Part shown: positions 7,037-15,483 of the stretch, in pieces
Position numbering within the stretch: the stretch's first letter is position 1
Layout: each line of letters opens with the position of its first letter
NCBI GenBank assembly: GCA_017416705.1
Contig: JAFQBG010000010.1
Coordinates: 1-64,000, forward strand
Length of the DNA stretch: 64,000 bases
DNA from: Bacteroidaceae bacterium
GTDB lineage: Bacteria > Bacteroidota > Bacteroidia > Bacteroidales > Bacteroidaceae
Direction: 5' to 3'
Made by a program: the position numbers and the translations under genes
The notes under the pieces: generated by a model
The model's database searches: none
What the model was told of the DNA's origin: nothing
Seen by the model: the letters and a program-made list of their open reading frames with translations, nothing else

Positions 7037-9154
7037 ATGAAGAAATTTTTACTTTCAATCATGTGTATTTTTGGCGCAACAATAGCCATGAATGCACAAA
7101 CAGAGAACCTTATCACCAACTCCGGTTTCGAGGAATGGAGCGACTCCAAGCCAACCGATTGGATAGAAAGCACAAGCGTGTCTAATGCAACCGTCGAGCA
7201 ATCGACCGATGCCCACACAGGCAACTATTCGGTAGTTGTAAAAGGTACAAGCAGCAGCAACAAGCGTTTTGCCTCGAAAAAATACACATTGGCAGCCGGC
7301 ACATACGTAATGAGCGCGTATGTAAAAACAAACGGCAGCGAGGCAGGACATTACCGTTTGGGTTATGTAAAAGTGACAGCAGATAACAAAGCAGACGGCA
7401 GTTACAATTATGACGACGATGCGGCACAAGCTGCTCCTACGAGTTGGACCGAGACTACGTTTGAATTCACTCTGCAAGAGGAGTCAACTATCTCCATACT
7501 TATCATGAATAACAAAAACGGAAAGGGTGCGTCGTTCTTGGTTGACGATTTCACACTGACCGCGAAAGAAGGTGGCGCAGAAGAGATAGAACAAACCACA
7601 ATAGCCGAGGTTATTGCATCGGAGCCCGCAAAAGCAAAAGTAGAGGGAACAATCGTTGCCACATACGCAGTAGGTTTCCTTGTAAATGACGGCACAGGCA
7701 GCATACTTGCATACATAGGAAGCGACCAAGGCTACACTGTGGGCGACGTGGTAACAATATCCGGTACCATAAGCAGCTACGCAGGACTTTTACAATTTAC
7801 AAGCAACAGTGTTATAGAAAAGAAAGGTACTGCAACCGTAACACACCCCACCCCTGCCGTAATGACAGCAGCCGACATGGAAGCATACCTTTCGGCACCT
7901 GTTGTAAAATATATAGAATACACCGGAACACTTAGCATAAGCGGCAACTACTACAATGTAGAAATAGAGGGCACAAGCAGCGCACAAGGCAGTATCTCGT
8001 ACCCCAAGGATGGTGCAGTGACAGCCACAGACGGCCAAGTAGTTAAAGTAACCGGCTATGCCATAGGAGCTAAAAACGGCTATGTAAACACCATGCTTGT
8101 GAGCATCGAAGTAGTTAGCGACGGTGGCAGCGAAGGTGGCGAAGGCGGCGAAGGAACAACCGAGGATATATATATCGAGGAGAGCTTTGCAACAGACTTT
8201 GGCGATTTCACACAAGAGCAAACAGTTGGCACATACGAATGGGTGATAGATTACAACACCGCCAAGATGTCATCATACGCAGATGGCGTAAACAACGCAT
8301 CGGTCAGCTGGCTCATTTCGCCTTCGGTAGATTTCACCGAGGAGACACAGGCATACATCGAGTTCGAGTATGTGATAAGATACGAAAATAGCGAAACCAT
8401 AAAAGAGGACCACCAACTACTCGTCAGCAAGGATTTTGCAGGTGACGCTTCCACCGCTACATGGGTTGCTCTTGATTTCAACGTAACAGCAAGCACCAGT
8501 TTCAGCGACTTCAAGAAAGCCAGCCTTAACATCCCCGCCGACTACATGGGCGAGAGCGAGCTTACTTTCGCGTTCAAGTACACAGGTACCGAGACAAACG
8601 CAAGCACATGGGAGGTAAGAAACCTAATAGTAGCCCATGGCGAAGTTGAGGTTGTAGTGCCGGAGCCCGAGCCCGAGGCACAAAAATACAATGTAACAGA
8701 GGCTATAAACGCATATGTTGACGGCGAGCAAATTCCTGTGATTGTAACAGGCTACATAATCGGTGCCATGGGCAGCAACAGCACAGCCGAGATAGGTACA
8801 ACAAGCGTTGCCACAAATATCATAATATCGGATAACGCCGACGAGACAGATATGGCAAAATGCCTCATCGTGCAGTTGCCCAAAGGCGATATACGCACAG
8901 CGTTAAACCTTGTTGACAACCCCACCAACTACAAGAAACAGGTTATTATAACCGGTAGCCTCGAAAAATATTTCAGCGTGGCAGGAATTAAGACTCCCAC
9001 TGCATACGAGTTCACCGGCGTAACAAGCATCGACAAAGTATTTGGCGAGGAGAATGCCGAAAAGACTATTTACGACCTTACAGGACGTCGCATCAACAAT
9101 ATTGTTAAGCCCGGCTTGTACATTGTAAATGGCAAGAAGCTATACATAAAGTAA
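7037..9154 (+). CDS. Secreted multidomain protein with T9SS-like C-terminal tail
   Basis: A 705-residue exported protein. Residues 1-20 form a signal peptide ending near MNAQ. Next comes a carbohydrate-binding-like beta-sandwich (NLITNSGFEEWSD start), an OB-fold-like module (about 195-320), a Gly/Glu-rich linker, a choice-of-anchor-J-like jelly roll (about 380-540), and a DUF6359-like OB module (about 555-670). The tail IYDLTGRRINNIVKPGLYIV followed by a short basic end is the Bacteroidales form of a C-terminal sorting or anchoring tail. No enzyme motif is seen, so a surface adhesin or glycan-binding role is inferred. Monocistronic, with a strong terminator downstream. Confidence 0.7.
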   Translation: MKKFLLSIMCIFGATIAMNAQTENLITNSGFEEWSDSKPTDWIESTSVSNATVEQSTDAHTGNYSVVVKGTSSSNKRFASKKYTLAAGTYVMSAYVKTNGSEAGHYRLGYVKVTADNKADGSYNYDDDAAQAAPTSWTETTFEFTLQEESTISILIMNNKNGKGASFLVDDFTLTAKEGGAEEIEQTTIAEVIASEPAKAKVEGTIVATYAVGFLVNDGTGSILAYIGSDQGYTVGDVVTISGTISSYAGLLQFTSNSVIEKKGTATVTHPTPAVMTAADMEAYLSAPVVKYIEYTGTLSISGNYYNVEIEGTSSAQGSISYPKDGAVTATDGQVVKVTGYAIGAKNGYVNTMLVSIEVVSDGGSEGGEGGEGTTEDIYIEESFATDFGDFTQEQTVGTYEWVIDYNTAKMSSYADGVNNASVSWLISPSVDFTEETQAYIEFEYVIRYENSETIKEDHQLLVSKDFAGDASTATWVALDFNVTASTSFSDFKKASLNIPADYMGESELTFAFKYTGTETNASTWEVRNLIVAHGEVEVVVPEPEPEAQKYNVTEAINAYVDGEQIPVIVTGYIIGAMGSNSTAEIGTTSVATNIIISDNADETDMAKCLIVQLPKGDIRTALNLVDNPTNYKKQVIITGSLEKYFSVAGIKTPTAYEFTGVTSIDKVFGEENAEKTIYDLTGRRINNIVKPGLYIVNGKKLYIK

Positions 9155-9195
9155 TAGCATCTACACAAAATATAGGCTTTTAGCCGCGATAATAT

Positions 9196-9240
9196 ACTGA
9201 CAAACGAACGAAAAATATTTATATTTTTCACAGCGAATGA
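9196..9240. repeat. Degenerate copy of the hairpin-promoter repeat
   Basis: AACGAACGAAAAATATTTATA followed by a T-run and CACAGCGAATG resembles the minus-strand form of the 50-bp repeat but has lost the GAAG/CTTC stem. It lies between two convergent genes, where a promoter is not expected. Confidence 0.35.
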
Positions 9241-9262
9241 AAGTATATCGGAGGCTTGCCTC

Positions 9263-9316
9263 AAAAGTCATAAAAACGAGCCACATCTGCGGATGTGGCT
9301 CGTTTTTATGACTTTT
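9263..9316. terminator. Bidirectional terminator
   Basis: A perfect 25-bp stem with loop TGCG, A-rich on the left foot and T-rich on the right foot. It separates the convergent secreted-protein gene and nucleotidyltransferase gene and can serve both. Confidence 0.95.
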
Positions 9317-9355
9317 ACTTTAATGCGGCGTCGATAAAAAACAGGTACTGTTTAA

Positions 9356-10162
9356 TCAATAGCCATTGCGCTTTACAAATTCCTCGGCAGGCTTCAAAGC
9401 ATCCAATTTACCTACGTCAATAAAATCCAGTTCGGGCGATTCGACACCATATATAGGATATTTTGCAGCAGCCCACATATAGAAACTCATTATAGGGAAA
9501 CGGGTGCCGTTATTTAAATCCACAGGCAGCTGTTTCTCCTCGACATACTGCTGCATAAGTTCAAGCACTTTTTCACTTAGGATATGTATTCCCGAGAATG
9601 CCAACGCCTTGCAATCGGCAGGCGATATATCGGGCGATGTCACATGATAATCGCCCGACGACGTATTCAGCCAACCCTGCAAACGCATGGTTTCGGGATG
9701 GAACAGCAGAAAACGCGTTGTGGGCCTGTTGCTCACAAGAAGGCTGGCGATGGCACTGTCATCAACCTGCGACATAAACCATTTCAGGTCGCAGTCGGAG
9801 AGAATATCGACATTGTGAATAAGAAAATGTCCACACCCTTGAAGATATTTACGAGCATGGAGCACCGCCCCACCCGTTTCGAGCAGCAAAGCACGTTCAT
9901 CGCTAATATCCACCAGCATTTTGCCATTGCCCTTTTCGTTTGGCGACGACACCACCCAAGGTTGCTGCGACACCCACTCCTCGACTTTGTCGGCAAAATA
10001 GTGTATGTTTATAACAGCCTCATCTATGCCTGACGACAGCAGTTTACGTGCCACGTGTTCAAGCAGTGGTTTGCCACACACCGGCACCAATGCCTTTGGC
10101 AGAGTATCGGTCAAGGGTTTTAAACGCGTGCCAAGCCCGGCCGCAAATATCATAGCTTTCAT
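9356..10162 (-). CDS. Sugar-1-phosphate nucleotidyltransferase family protein
   Basis: A 268-residue NDP-sugar pyrophosphorylase-like protein. It opens with MKAMIFAAGLGTRLKPLTDT, the GxGTRLxPLT signature, followed by LPKALVPVCGKPL with the conserved Lys. An HNVDILSD segment holds the metal-binding Asp. The length and single-domain form match MurNAc-1-phosphate uridylyltransferase (MurU) or mannose-1-phosphate guanylyltransferase-like proteins; in Bacteroidales a gene of this type often serves peptidoglycan recycling. Which sugar and nucleotide it uses cannot be decided here. It stands alone. Confidence 0.85.
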   Translation of the reverse strand: MKAMIFAAGLGTRLKPLTDTLPKALVPVCGKPLLEHVARKLLSSGIDEAVINIHYFADKVEEWVSQQPWVVSSPNEKGNGKMLVDISDERALLLETGGAVLHARKYLQGCGHFLIHNVDILSDCDLKWFMSQVDDSAIASLLVSNRPTTRFLLFHPETMRLQGWLNTSSGDYHVTSPDISPADCKALAFSGIHILSEKVLELMQQYVEEKQLPVDLNNGTRFPIMSFYMWAAAKYPIYGVESPELDFIDVGKLDALKPAEEFVKRNGY

Positions 10163-10401
10163 ATATCAGTGTATTTAAATGAAGTACAAAGTTAGAGAAA
10201 AACGCCGGAATAATCAACCTGAATAGGCATAATAGTGCATCTTGCACTGATAATAAAGGTATTACACCGCAAACATCGGAAATACGAACAATAGCAATTT
10301 AGCAAGGAAACGCAAGAACGAGGATTTATTGCAATCCGAGAAAAGAATAATCGCTAACGGTTGTTCGTTGTATATAAAATAGTTAATTTATGTATATTGT
10401 G

Positions 10402-10431
10402 TTGCAGTTAACACCTGTTTTACTAAATTTG
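10402..10431 (+). promoter_or_regulatory. Promoter ahead of the potassium-transport locus
   Basis: TTG at 10402-10404 and TAAATTTG at 10424-10431 are separated by 19 bases, the usual spacing of -33 and -7 elements in Bacteroidota. It would drive the CNNM/CBS pseudogene and probably the channel genes beyond. The rest of 10163-10538 holds nothing else I recognise. Confidence 0.6.
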
Positions 10432-10538
10432 CATATTATTCACAATTAATTGATATATAGAATATTTTAGGTACAACATAATAAGAAAAATCATTTTTTT
10501 CATTATTCCGATACAAATACATTGGTAAATCCTCATAT

Positions 10539-10926
10539 ATGGAATTAGTCATATTATATCTATTGTTGGCACTGTCTGTTTCATTTTTATGTTCGGTGTT
10601 AGAGGCCGTATTGCTCTCTACTCCAATGTCGTTTATTACAATGAAAGAGAAAGAGGGGGCTAAGAATGCTTCTATCATGATGAAGCAGAAACAGAATATA
10701 GACCGCCCTATACTATCATACTTTGGTAAGTGTCGCGTGGGAGGAGATGCACAAACGAAAAGAACACATCGCCCAAGTACAGAATGAGTTTGGCTGTTTT
10801 CTGGGCGTTGTGACGATGGAGGATATTATCGAAACCATCATCGGGCGTGAGATTGTTGACGAGAGTGACACGATAGTAGATTTACAGGCATATGCGCGTG
10901 AAAAATGGCTAAAACAGATGAAATAA
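10539..10926 (+). pseudogene. Hemolysin-family CNNM/CBS transporter remnant with internal deletion
   Basis: The first 55-60 codons (to about 10715) encode the start of a CNNM (DUF21) membrane domain, through MMKQKQNIDRP. In another frame, from about 10723 to 10926, lies the end of the CBS region: EEMHKRKEHIAQVQNEFGC, then VVTMEDIIETIIG, ending in LQAYAREKWLKQMK. Intact relatives are several hundred residues long, so most of the membrane domain and the first CBS domain are missing, and the two ends are joined out of frame near 10706-10735. It cannot make a normal product. It lies just upstream of the potassium channel gene. Confidence 0.85.
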
Positions 10927-10957
10927 ACGGTATATCGCTAATAAAGTTAATAAGTCA

Positions 10958-12757
10958 ATGATTGACCTTAAACCTATTGTTTCGAGAGCGGATTATATAG
11001 TAAAAATAGTTTCTATACTGACATCTATATGTGTAGTCGCAGCCATAATAGTTGATTATGGTTTCGTGCTTGATGCCCACGAGATGTCTTTCATCATGTC
11101 GGTCTATAACACCGGATGGTGGATTTATTTCATATCATTTACATATAAGATTATCGTTCATTGGAGCGAAGTGTGGCGTAAGGGGATGTCATTTACCCTA
11201 ATTTTGGGCATTATGCTTTGTACGTCGGCATTACCGAAGTTTTTTACTACGCCCGGAGATAGTCAAATTCTCACTATCTTATGGTCGTTGCTGATTCATA
11301 AATATTTTATTATAAGCATCATTGGCCTATTGTCGCTGATTACAATATCGCAATGGATAGTAAATTTTGTAAACAAAAGGACAAATCCTGCACTATTAAT
11401 TGTAGTCTGTTTTATGACGGTAATAGCCTTTGGCACTCTGCTACTCATGGTACCTCGCTCCACATTGGAGCATGTCAGACTACCCGTGGTAGATGCACTG
11501 TTCATCTCAACAAGTGCGGTTTGCGTGACAGGATTAAGCCCTGTGGAGATTGCAAATACATTTACCTTGGAGGGCCAAATAATCATTGCCTTGTTGATTC
11601 AGATCGGTGGGCTGGGTATTATGACAATAACGAGTTTCTTTGCCCTATTTTTTATGGGTGGTATCGGATTGTATTCTCAGTTTTCACTGAAAAATATGAT
11701 AGCGTCAAGTTCCGAATCACTGAAATCTGTGCTGACGAATGTTTTAGGATTTACTTTCGTGATAGAGATAATTGGCTCCCTCGTCATATGGCTTAGCATC
11801 CACTCAACCATGGGGATGACCATTCGAGATGAGATATTCTTTTCTCTCTTTCACTCCATATCAGCATTCTGCAATGCAGGATTTTCCACGCTGGAAGGAA
11901 ATCTCGGCAATGATTTGATATTATACAATCATAGCACTTTCTATCTGATAATCGCGCTACTTATAGTTTTGGGAGGTATCGGATTTCCTATACTTATGAG
12001 CTTAAAAAAGGTTCTTTCATATTATGGTTCAGAACTATTGCATAAAGTATTCAGAAAGAACGGGCAGCGGCCACGATACATGCACATTGCCGATATAAAC
12101 ACTAAGATTGTACTATATTCCTCTTTGATTCTGATACTCCTTGGAACTATTGGCATTGCCCTCTTTGAGTGGAATGGAGCGTTTGCCTCATTCTCTTCCG
12201 GTGAAAAAATTGTGCAGTCCCTGTTTAATGCCGTGGCACCACGAACAGCCGGTTTTAACAGCGTTTCAATAAGTGATTTTTCGAGAGTGACTATCATACT
12301 ATATTTGGTGCTGATGTGGATAGGTGGTGGATCGCAATCTACGGCAGGAGGTATCAAGGTAAATACATTTGTGGTGGCTCTTGCTTCGTTAAAGTCGCTG
12401 ATTAATGGCGAACACTCCACGACTCTGTTTAACCGTGAAATAACATATAGTTCGATACGAAGAACACTTGTCGTAGTTTTTGGCTCAATATGTATCATTG
12501 CGCTTTTCTTTGTCGCACTATTGCTGTTGGAGCCGAGCATACCATCAATCGGCCTGCTGTTTGAATGTGTGTCGGCATTCTCCACGGTTGGCTCCAGCTT
12601 AGGCATTACACCACTTTTAGGCGGTATCAGCAAAGTTCTGTTAGTGATGCTTATGTTTTTGGGACGCGTAGGTTTCATTACCGTACTTATGAGCATACTG
12701 CCACAAAAAGAAGAACCTAAATACCGTTTACCAAAAGAAGATATAATAATAAACTAA
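10958..12757 (+). CDS. TrkH/KtrB family potassium uptake protein
   Basis: A 599-residue integral membrane protein, the pore subunit of a Trk/Ktr-type potassium uptake system. The four pore-loop repeats are visible: TSAVCVTGLSPV, SISAFCNAGFSTL, APRTAGFNSV and SAFSTVGSSLGIT, each with the filter Gly. Extra N-terminal membrane segments before the first pore unit make it longer than KtrB of Gram-positives. It appears intact even though its upstream neighbour is a deleted pseudogene and its downstream regulator gene is truncated. The gap to the regulator gene is 9 bases, so they were built as an operon. Confidence 0.92.
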   Translation: MIDLKPIVSRADYIVKIVSILTSICVVAAIIVDYGFVLDAHEMSFIMSVYNTGWWIYFISFTYKIIVHWSEVWRKGMSFTLILGIMLCTSALPKFFTTPGDSQILTILWSLLIHKYFIISIIGLLSLITISQWIVNFVNKRTNPALLIVVCFMTVIAFGTLLLMVPRSTLEHVRLPVVDALFISTSAVCVTGLSPVEIANTFTLEGQIIIALLIQIGGLGIMTITSFFALFFMGGIGLYSQFSLKNMIASSSESLKSVLTNVLGFTFVIEIIGSLVIWLSIHSTMGMTIRDEIFFSLFHSISAFCNAGFSTLEGNLGNDLILYNHSTFYLIIALLIVLGGIGFPILMSLKKVLSYYGSELLHKVFRKNGQRPRYMHIADINTKIVLYSSLILILLGTIGIALFEWNGAFASFSSGEKIVQSLFNAVAPRTAGFNSVSISDFSRVTIILYLVLMWIGGGSQSTAGGIKVNTFVVALASLKSLINGEHSTTLFNREITYSSIRRTLVVVFGSICIIALFFVALLLLEPSIPSIGLLFECVSAFSTVGSSLGITPLLGGISKVLLVMLMFLGRVGFITVLMSILPQKEEPKYRLPKEDIIIN

Positions 12758-12766
12758 TAAAGACGA

Positions 12767-13192
12767 ATGCGTATGAAATACCTTGTAATAGGATTAGGAA
12801 ATTTTGGAAGTACTCTTGCCACTACGCTCACCGATATGGGACACTCTGTCATTGGAATTGATTGTAATGAGCATTGCATCGAAGAAATTAAAGATAGAAT
12901 AGATTTAGCATATATTATGGATGCAACAGAAAGAGTATCATTGCGAAGCCTGCCTTTGGATGAAATAGACTGTGTAATTGTTGCCATCGGACAGAGCATG
13001 GATAGCTCATTAAGAGCAGTGGCTTCATTGAAGGAATTAAATGTGGAGAATATCATAGCACGCGCACTCGACACCACACATTCCTCAATTCTTAGGGCCA
13101 TGGATATTAAGAAAATCCTGATTCCCGAGAGTTATGCGGCTCGGATTTTTGCGGAGAAGATACTCTCAAACGATTCAGAGGAGTTGTTATAA
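12767..13192 (+). CDS. Truncated TrkA/KtrA-type NAD-binding potassium-channel regulator
   Basis: A 141-residue RCK_N (TrkA-N) domain with the Rossmann start YLVIGLGNFGSTLA and a following acidic IGIDCNEH segment for nucleotide binding. Family members are usually near 220 residues because a TrkA_C domain follows; here translation stops after SNDSEELL. In another frame, from about 13186 to 13318, the DNA encodes KSLRIVDVPACLSLKQKEL and then degrades, resembling the start of TrkA_C. A frameshift has therefore probably removed the C-terminal domain. The truncated product might still dimerise and bind nucleotide, or the gene may be dead. Confidence 0.75.
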   Translation: MRMKYLVIGLGNFGSTLATTLTDMGHSVIGIDCNEHCIEEIKDRIDLAYIMDATERVSLRSLPLDEIDCVIVAIGQSMDSSLRAVASLKELNVENIIARALDTTHSSILRAMDIKKILIPESYAARIFAEKILSNDSEELL

Positions 13193-13320
13193 AATCTCTG
13201 AGAATAGTAGATGTGCCGGCATGTTTGTCACTCAAACAAAAAGAATTGCATCGCACAAGAAAACCCACCTGCCTATTCAGGTTTGTAATTCTTTTATTAC
13301 TATTGTAGCATTAGAGTTAT
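13193..13320 (+). pseudogene. Out-of-frame remnant of the TrkA_C domain
   Basis: The frame that reads SLRIVDVPACLSLKQKEL runs on to a stop near 13316. The pattern hydrophobic-VDVP-hydrophobic-xLKxKEL fits the beginning of TrkA_C, where relatives have a V(D/E)VP stretch followed by GKSLKEL. The remainder is not recognisable. Evidence is a short match only. Confidence 0.4.
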
Positions 13321-13359
13321 ACATTGTAGCATAACAATGAAGGAAAAAAACAGATACAA

Positions 13360-13391
13360 TTTGTGTTGTTCGGCAGTTTGCACTATCTTCG
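13360..13391 (+). promoter_or_regulatory. Promoter ahead of the DUF4199 gene
   Basis: TTTG at 13360-13363 and TATCTTCG at 13384-13391 are 20 bases apart; the second differs from TAnnTTTG at one position. The DUF4199 ATG follows at 13416. Confidence 0.5.
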
Positions 13392-13415
13392 CAGAATAAA
13401 CAGCAACGCTATTCC

Positions 13416-13946
13416 ATGTTAGAAAAAACAGATAATAAGACACATGGCATCTACGCCATGCAGTATGGCACATACCTTGGACTATTGTGGTGTGCCATGT
13501 ATGCATCGTTCCTTGCCGGTTTCACAAGTATCTTCTATACACTGTGCTTCTTTGCTCTGTATATATCGTCGCCTTTCTATGCGGCATATCTGACAAAAAA
13601 ATATCGCAAGGAGGTATGCAACGACAGCATGCAATTCACCCAAGCGTGGTCGTTTTTGTTCATAATGTATATATGTGCGTCGCTGTTGTCGGCTGTGATA
13701 CAATTTATATATTTCAGATTTTTCGACAATGGCTATTTCGTGCAAATGATACAACAGATGTTTGAACTATTAAATGCCACACCCGAAATATCAAATGAAA
13801 TGAGCAAGGAGTTTGGTAACGCCATAGATTTGTTTGCAAAACTTAGCAGCAAAGACATCGTATTTAACTTTCTTAGTTCAAATATGATAAACGCCACCAT
13901 ATTACCGCCCATAATAGCTCTGTTTGTTAAAAAGAATAAGCAATAA
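13416..13946 (+). CDS. DUF4199 domain-containing membrane protein
   Basis: A 176-residue inner-membrane protein with four hydrophobic segments (about residues 18-38, 40-58, 76-98 and 153-172) and a soluble stretch between the third and fourth. It matches the DUF4199 family, which in Bacteroidota commonly sits directly upstream of a GT2 dolichol-phosphate-mannose-synthase-like gene, as here (10-base gap). That constant pairing suggests a role with the glycosyltransferase, but no function is known. Confidence 0.75.
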   Translation: MLEKTDNKTHGIYAMQYGTYLGLLWCAMYASFLAGFTSIFYTLCFFALYISSPFYAAYLTKKYRKEVCNDSMQFTQAWSFLFIMYICASLLSAVIQFIYFRFFDNGYFVQMIQQMFELLNATPEISNEMSKEFGNAIDLFAKLSSKDIVFNFLSSNMINATILPPIIALFVKKNKQ

Positions 13947-13956
13947 AATTACAATA

Positions 13957-14907
13957 ATGGATATATCCGTAATAATACCGCTATACAACGAGGCTGAGTC
14001 TTTGCCCGAACTCGCCCAATGGATTGAGCGCGTTATGCGCGAAAATAAATATTCCTACGAGGTTATTTTCATAAACGATGGCAGCACCGATAATTCTTGG
14101 GATATAATAGAACGCCTACACGATGCCAACCCCATGATGCATGGCATTAAATTTCGTCGCAACTATGGCAAATCACCTGCATTGTATTGCGGTTTCGAAC
14201 GCGCACAGGGCGACGTTGTCATCACCATGGATGCCGACCTTCAAGACAGCCCCGACGAGATACCCAAGCTGTACGATATGATAATGAAAGAGGATTACGA
14301 CCTTGTTTCGGGCTACAAACAAAAGCGTTACGACCCACTGAGCAAGACAATACCAACAAAATTGTTCAACGCCACAGCCCGTCTTGTGTCGGGAATAAAA
14401 AATCTTCACGATTTTAATTGCGGACTGAAAGCCTATCGCAAGGAGGTTGTTAAAAGCATCGAGGTTTACGGCGACATGCACCGCTATATTCCGTTTCTGG
14501 CAAAGAACGCCGGATACTCCAAGATAGGAGAACTTGTGGTTCATCATCAGGCACGCAAATACGGTAGTAGCAAGTTCGGCATCAGTCGTTTCTTTCATGG
14601 TTACTTGGACCTTATGTCGCTATGGTTTTTGTCGCATTTTGGCTACCGTCCCATGCACATTTTCGGTCTTTGGGGCTCGTTGATGTTTATCATAGGTTTT
14701 GTTTCGGCATTTATTTTGGGTGCCAATAAGTTATATGCGCTCACTCAATGCCTGCCGCAGCGTCTGGTCACCGAATCGCCCTATTTCTACATAGCACTCA
14801 CTATGATGATTTTGGGTACACAGCTGTTCCTGACAGGATTTTTAGCCGAACTCATCAGCCGCACATCGCAAGAACGAAACAAATACAATATTGCAAAAGA
14901 ATTATAA
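13957..14907 (+). CDS. GT2 family glycosyltransferase (DPM1/ArnC-like)
   Basis: A 316-residue membrane-associated glycosyltransferase. It starts MDISVIIPLYNEAESLPEL, then has FINDGSTDNSW, VVITMDADLQDSPDEIPKL with the DxD-like metal site, and the RHRKYGxSKFG-like QARKYGSSKFGISRF. Two C-terminal membrane segments (about 230-255 and 285-305) match polyprenyl-phosphate sugar transferases. It likely moves a sugar onto an undecaprenyl-type lipid carrier for envelope glycan modification. The ATG at 13957 is chosen because the family begins there; an upstream in-frame ATG overlaps the DUF4199 gene. Confidence 0.88.
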   Translation: MDISVIIPLYNEAESLPELAQWIERVMRENKYSYEVIFINDGSTDNSWDIIERLHDANPMMHGIKFRRNYGKSPALYCGFERAQGDVVITMDADLQDSPDEIPKLYDMIMKEDYDLVSGYKQKRYDPLSKTIPTKLFNATARLVSGIKNLHDFNCGLKAYRKEVVKSIEVYGDMHRYIPFLAKNAGYSKIGELVVHHQARKYGSSKFGISRFFHGYLDLMSLWFLSHFGYRPMHIFGLWGSLMFIIGFVSAFILGANKLYALTQCLPQRLVTESPYFYIALTMMILGTQLFLTGFLAELISRTSQERNKYNIAKEL

Positions 14908-14988
14908 GCAGCTGCATAATTTTATATCGGCAAGGTTTTTCTGAAAAAAACAGTTGCCACAAGAAAAATGATTTTTACTCCTTAATAT

Positions 14989-15483
14989 ATGAAAAAAAAA
15001 TACCACATAACACTCCTTTTTATCGTGTCGATTATGATTTTTGCGGCATGCGACAATGGCGGTGATTGCAACATAAATAACGTAGCATATTACCGTAGCA
15101 CATTCTACAAAATGCCCGCAAACGACGATGAAAAGGAAGAAAAATACCAATTCCCCGAGGTTATAAATATATCGTTAATTGTCAATGGCAAGGACTCGAC
15201 CATAGTAAACCACATAACACAAACCACCGAGGTTGCATTGCCCATGTGCTATACACAAGAGTGCGACACCGTCGTGTTGCATATCGGAGAGACCGTCACC
15301 GACTCGCTATTTGTGCAGCACACCAATATACCCATGTTCCTGTCGATGGATTGCGGAACAGCTATGTTTCACAATATCACCGACATACGCCACACCGAGA
15401 ATTACATCGACTCCATAGCAATAATACATCCTTTTGTAGATTTCGACGCACATGAAAACGTTAAGATATATATTATTGAGTAG
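14989..15483 (+). CDS. DUF6452 family lipoprotein
   Basis: A 164-residue exported lipoprotein: basic start MKKKYH, hydrophobic core and a lipobox FAAC with Cys21. The rest is predicted beta-rich with conserved-looking Cys residues at the MCYTQECD segment and the MDCGTAMF segment. It matches the DUF6452 family that accompanies DUF6048 genes in Bacteroidales. The downstream DUF6048 gene starts 32 bases before this gene ends, so translation is coupled. Function unknown; probably periplasmic or outer-membrane anchored. Confidence 0.75.
   Translation: MKKKYHITLLFIVSIMIFAACDNGGDCNINNVAYYRSTFYKMPANDDEKEEKYQFPEVINISLIVNGKDSTIVNHITQTTEVALPMCYTQECDTVVLHIGETVTDSLFVQHTNIPMFLSMDCGTAMFHNITDIRHTENYIDSIAIIHPFVDFDAHENVKIYIIE

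Noticed and set aside
13924-13956. Upstream start for the GT2 gene
   Set aside because: It overlaps DUF4199 and precedes the family start MDISVIIPLYNE.
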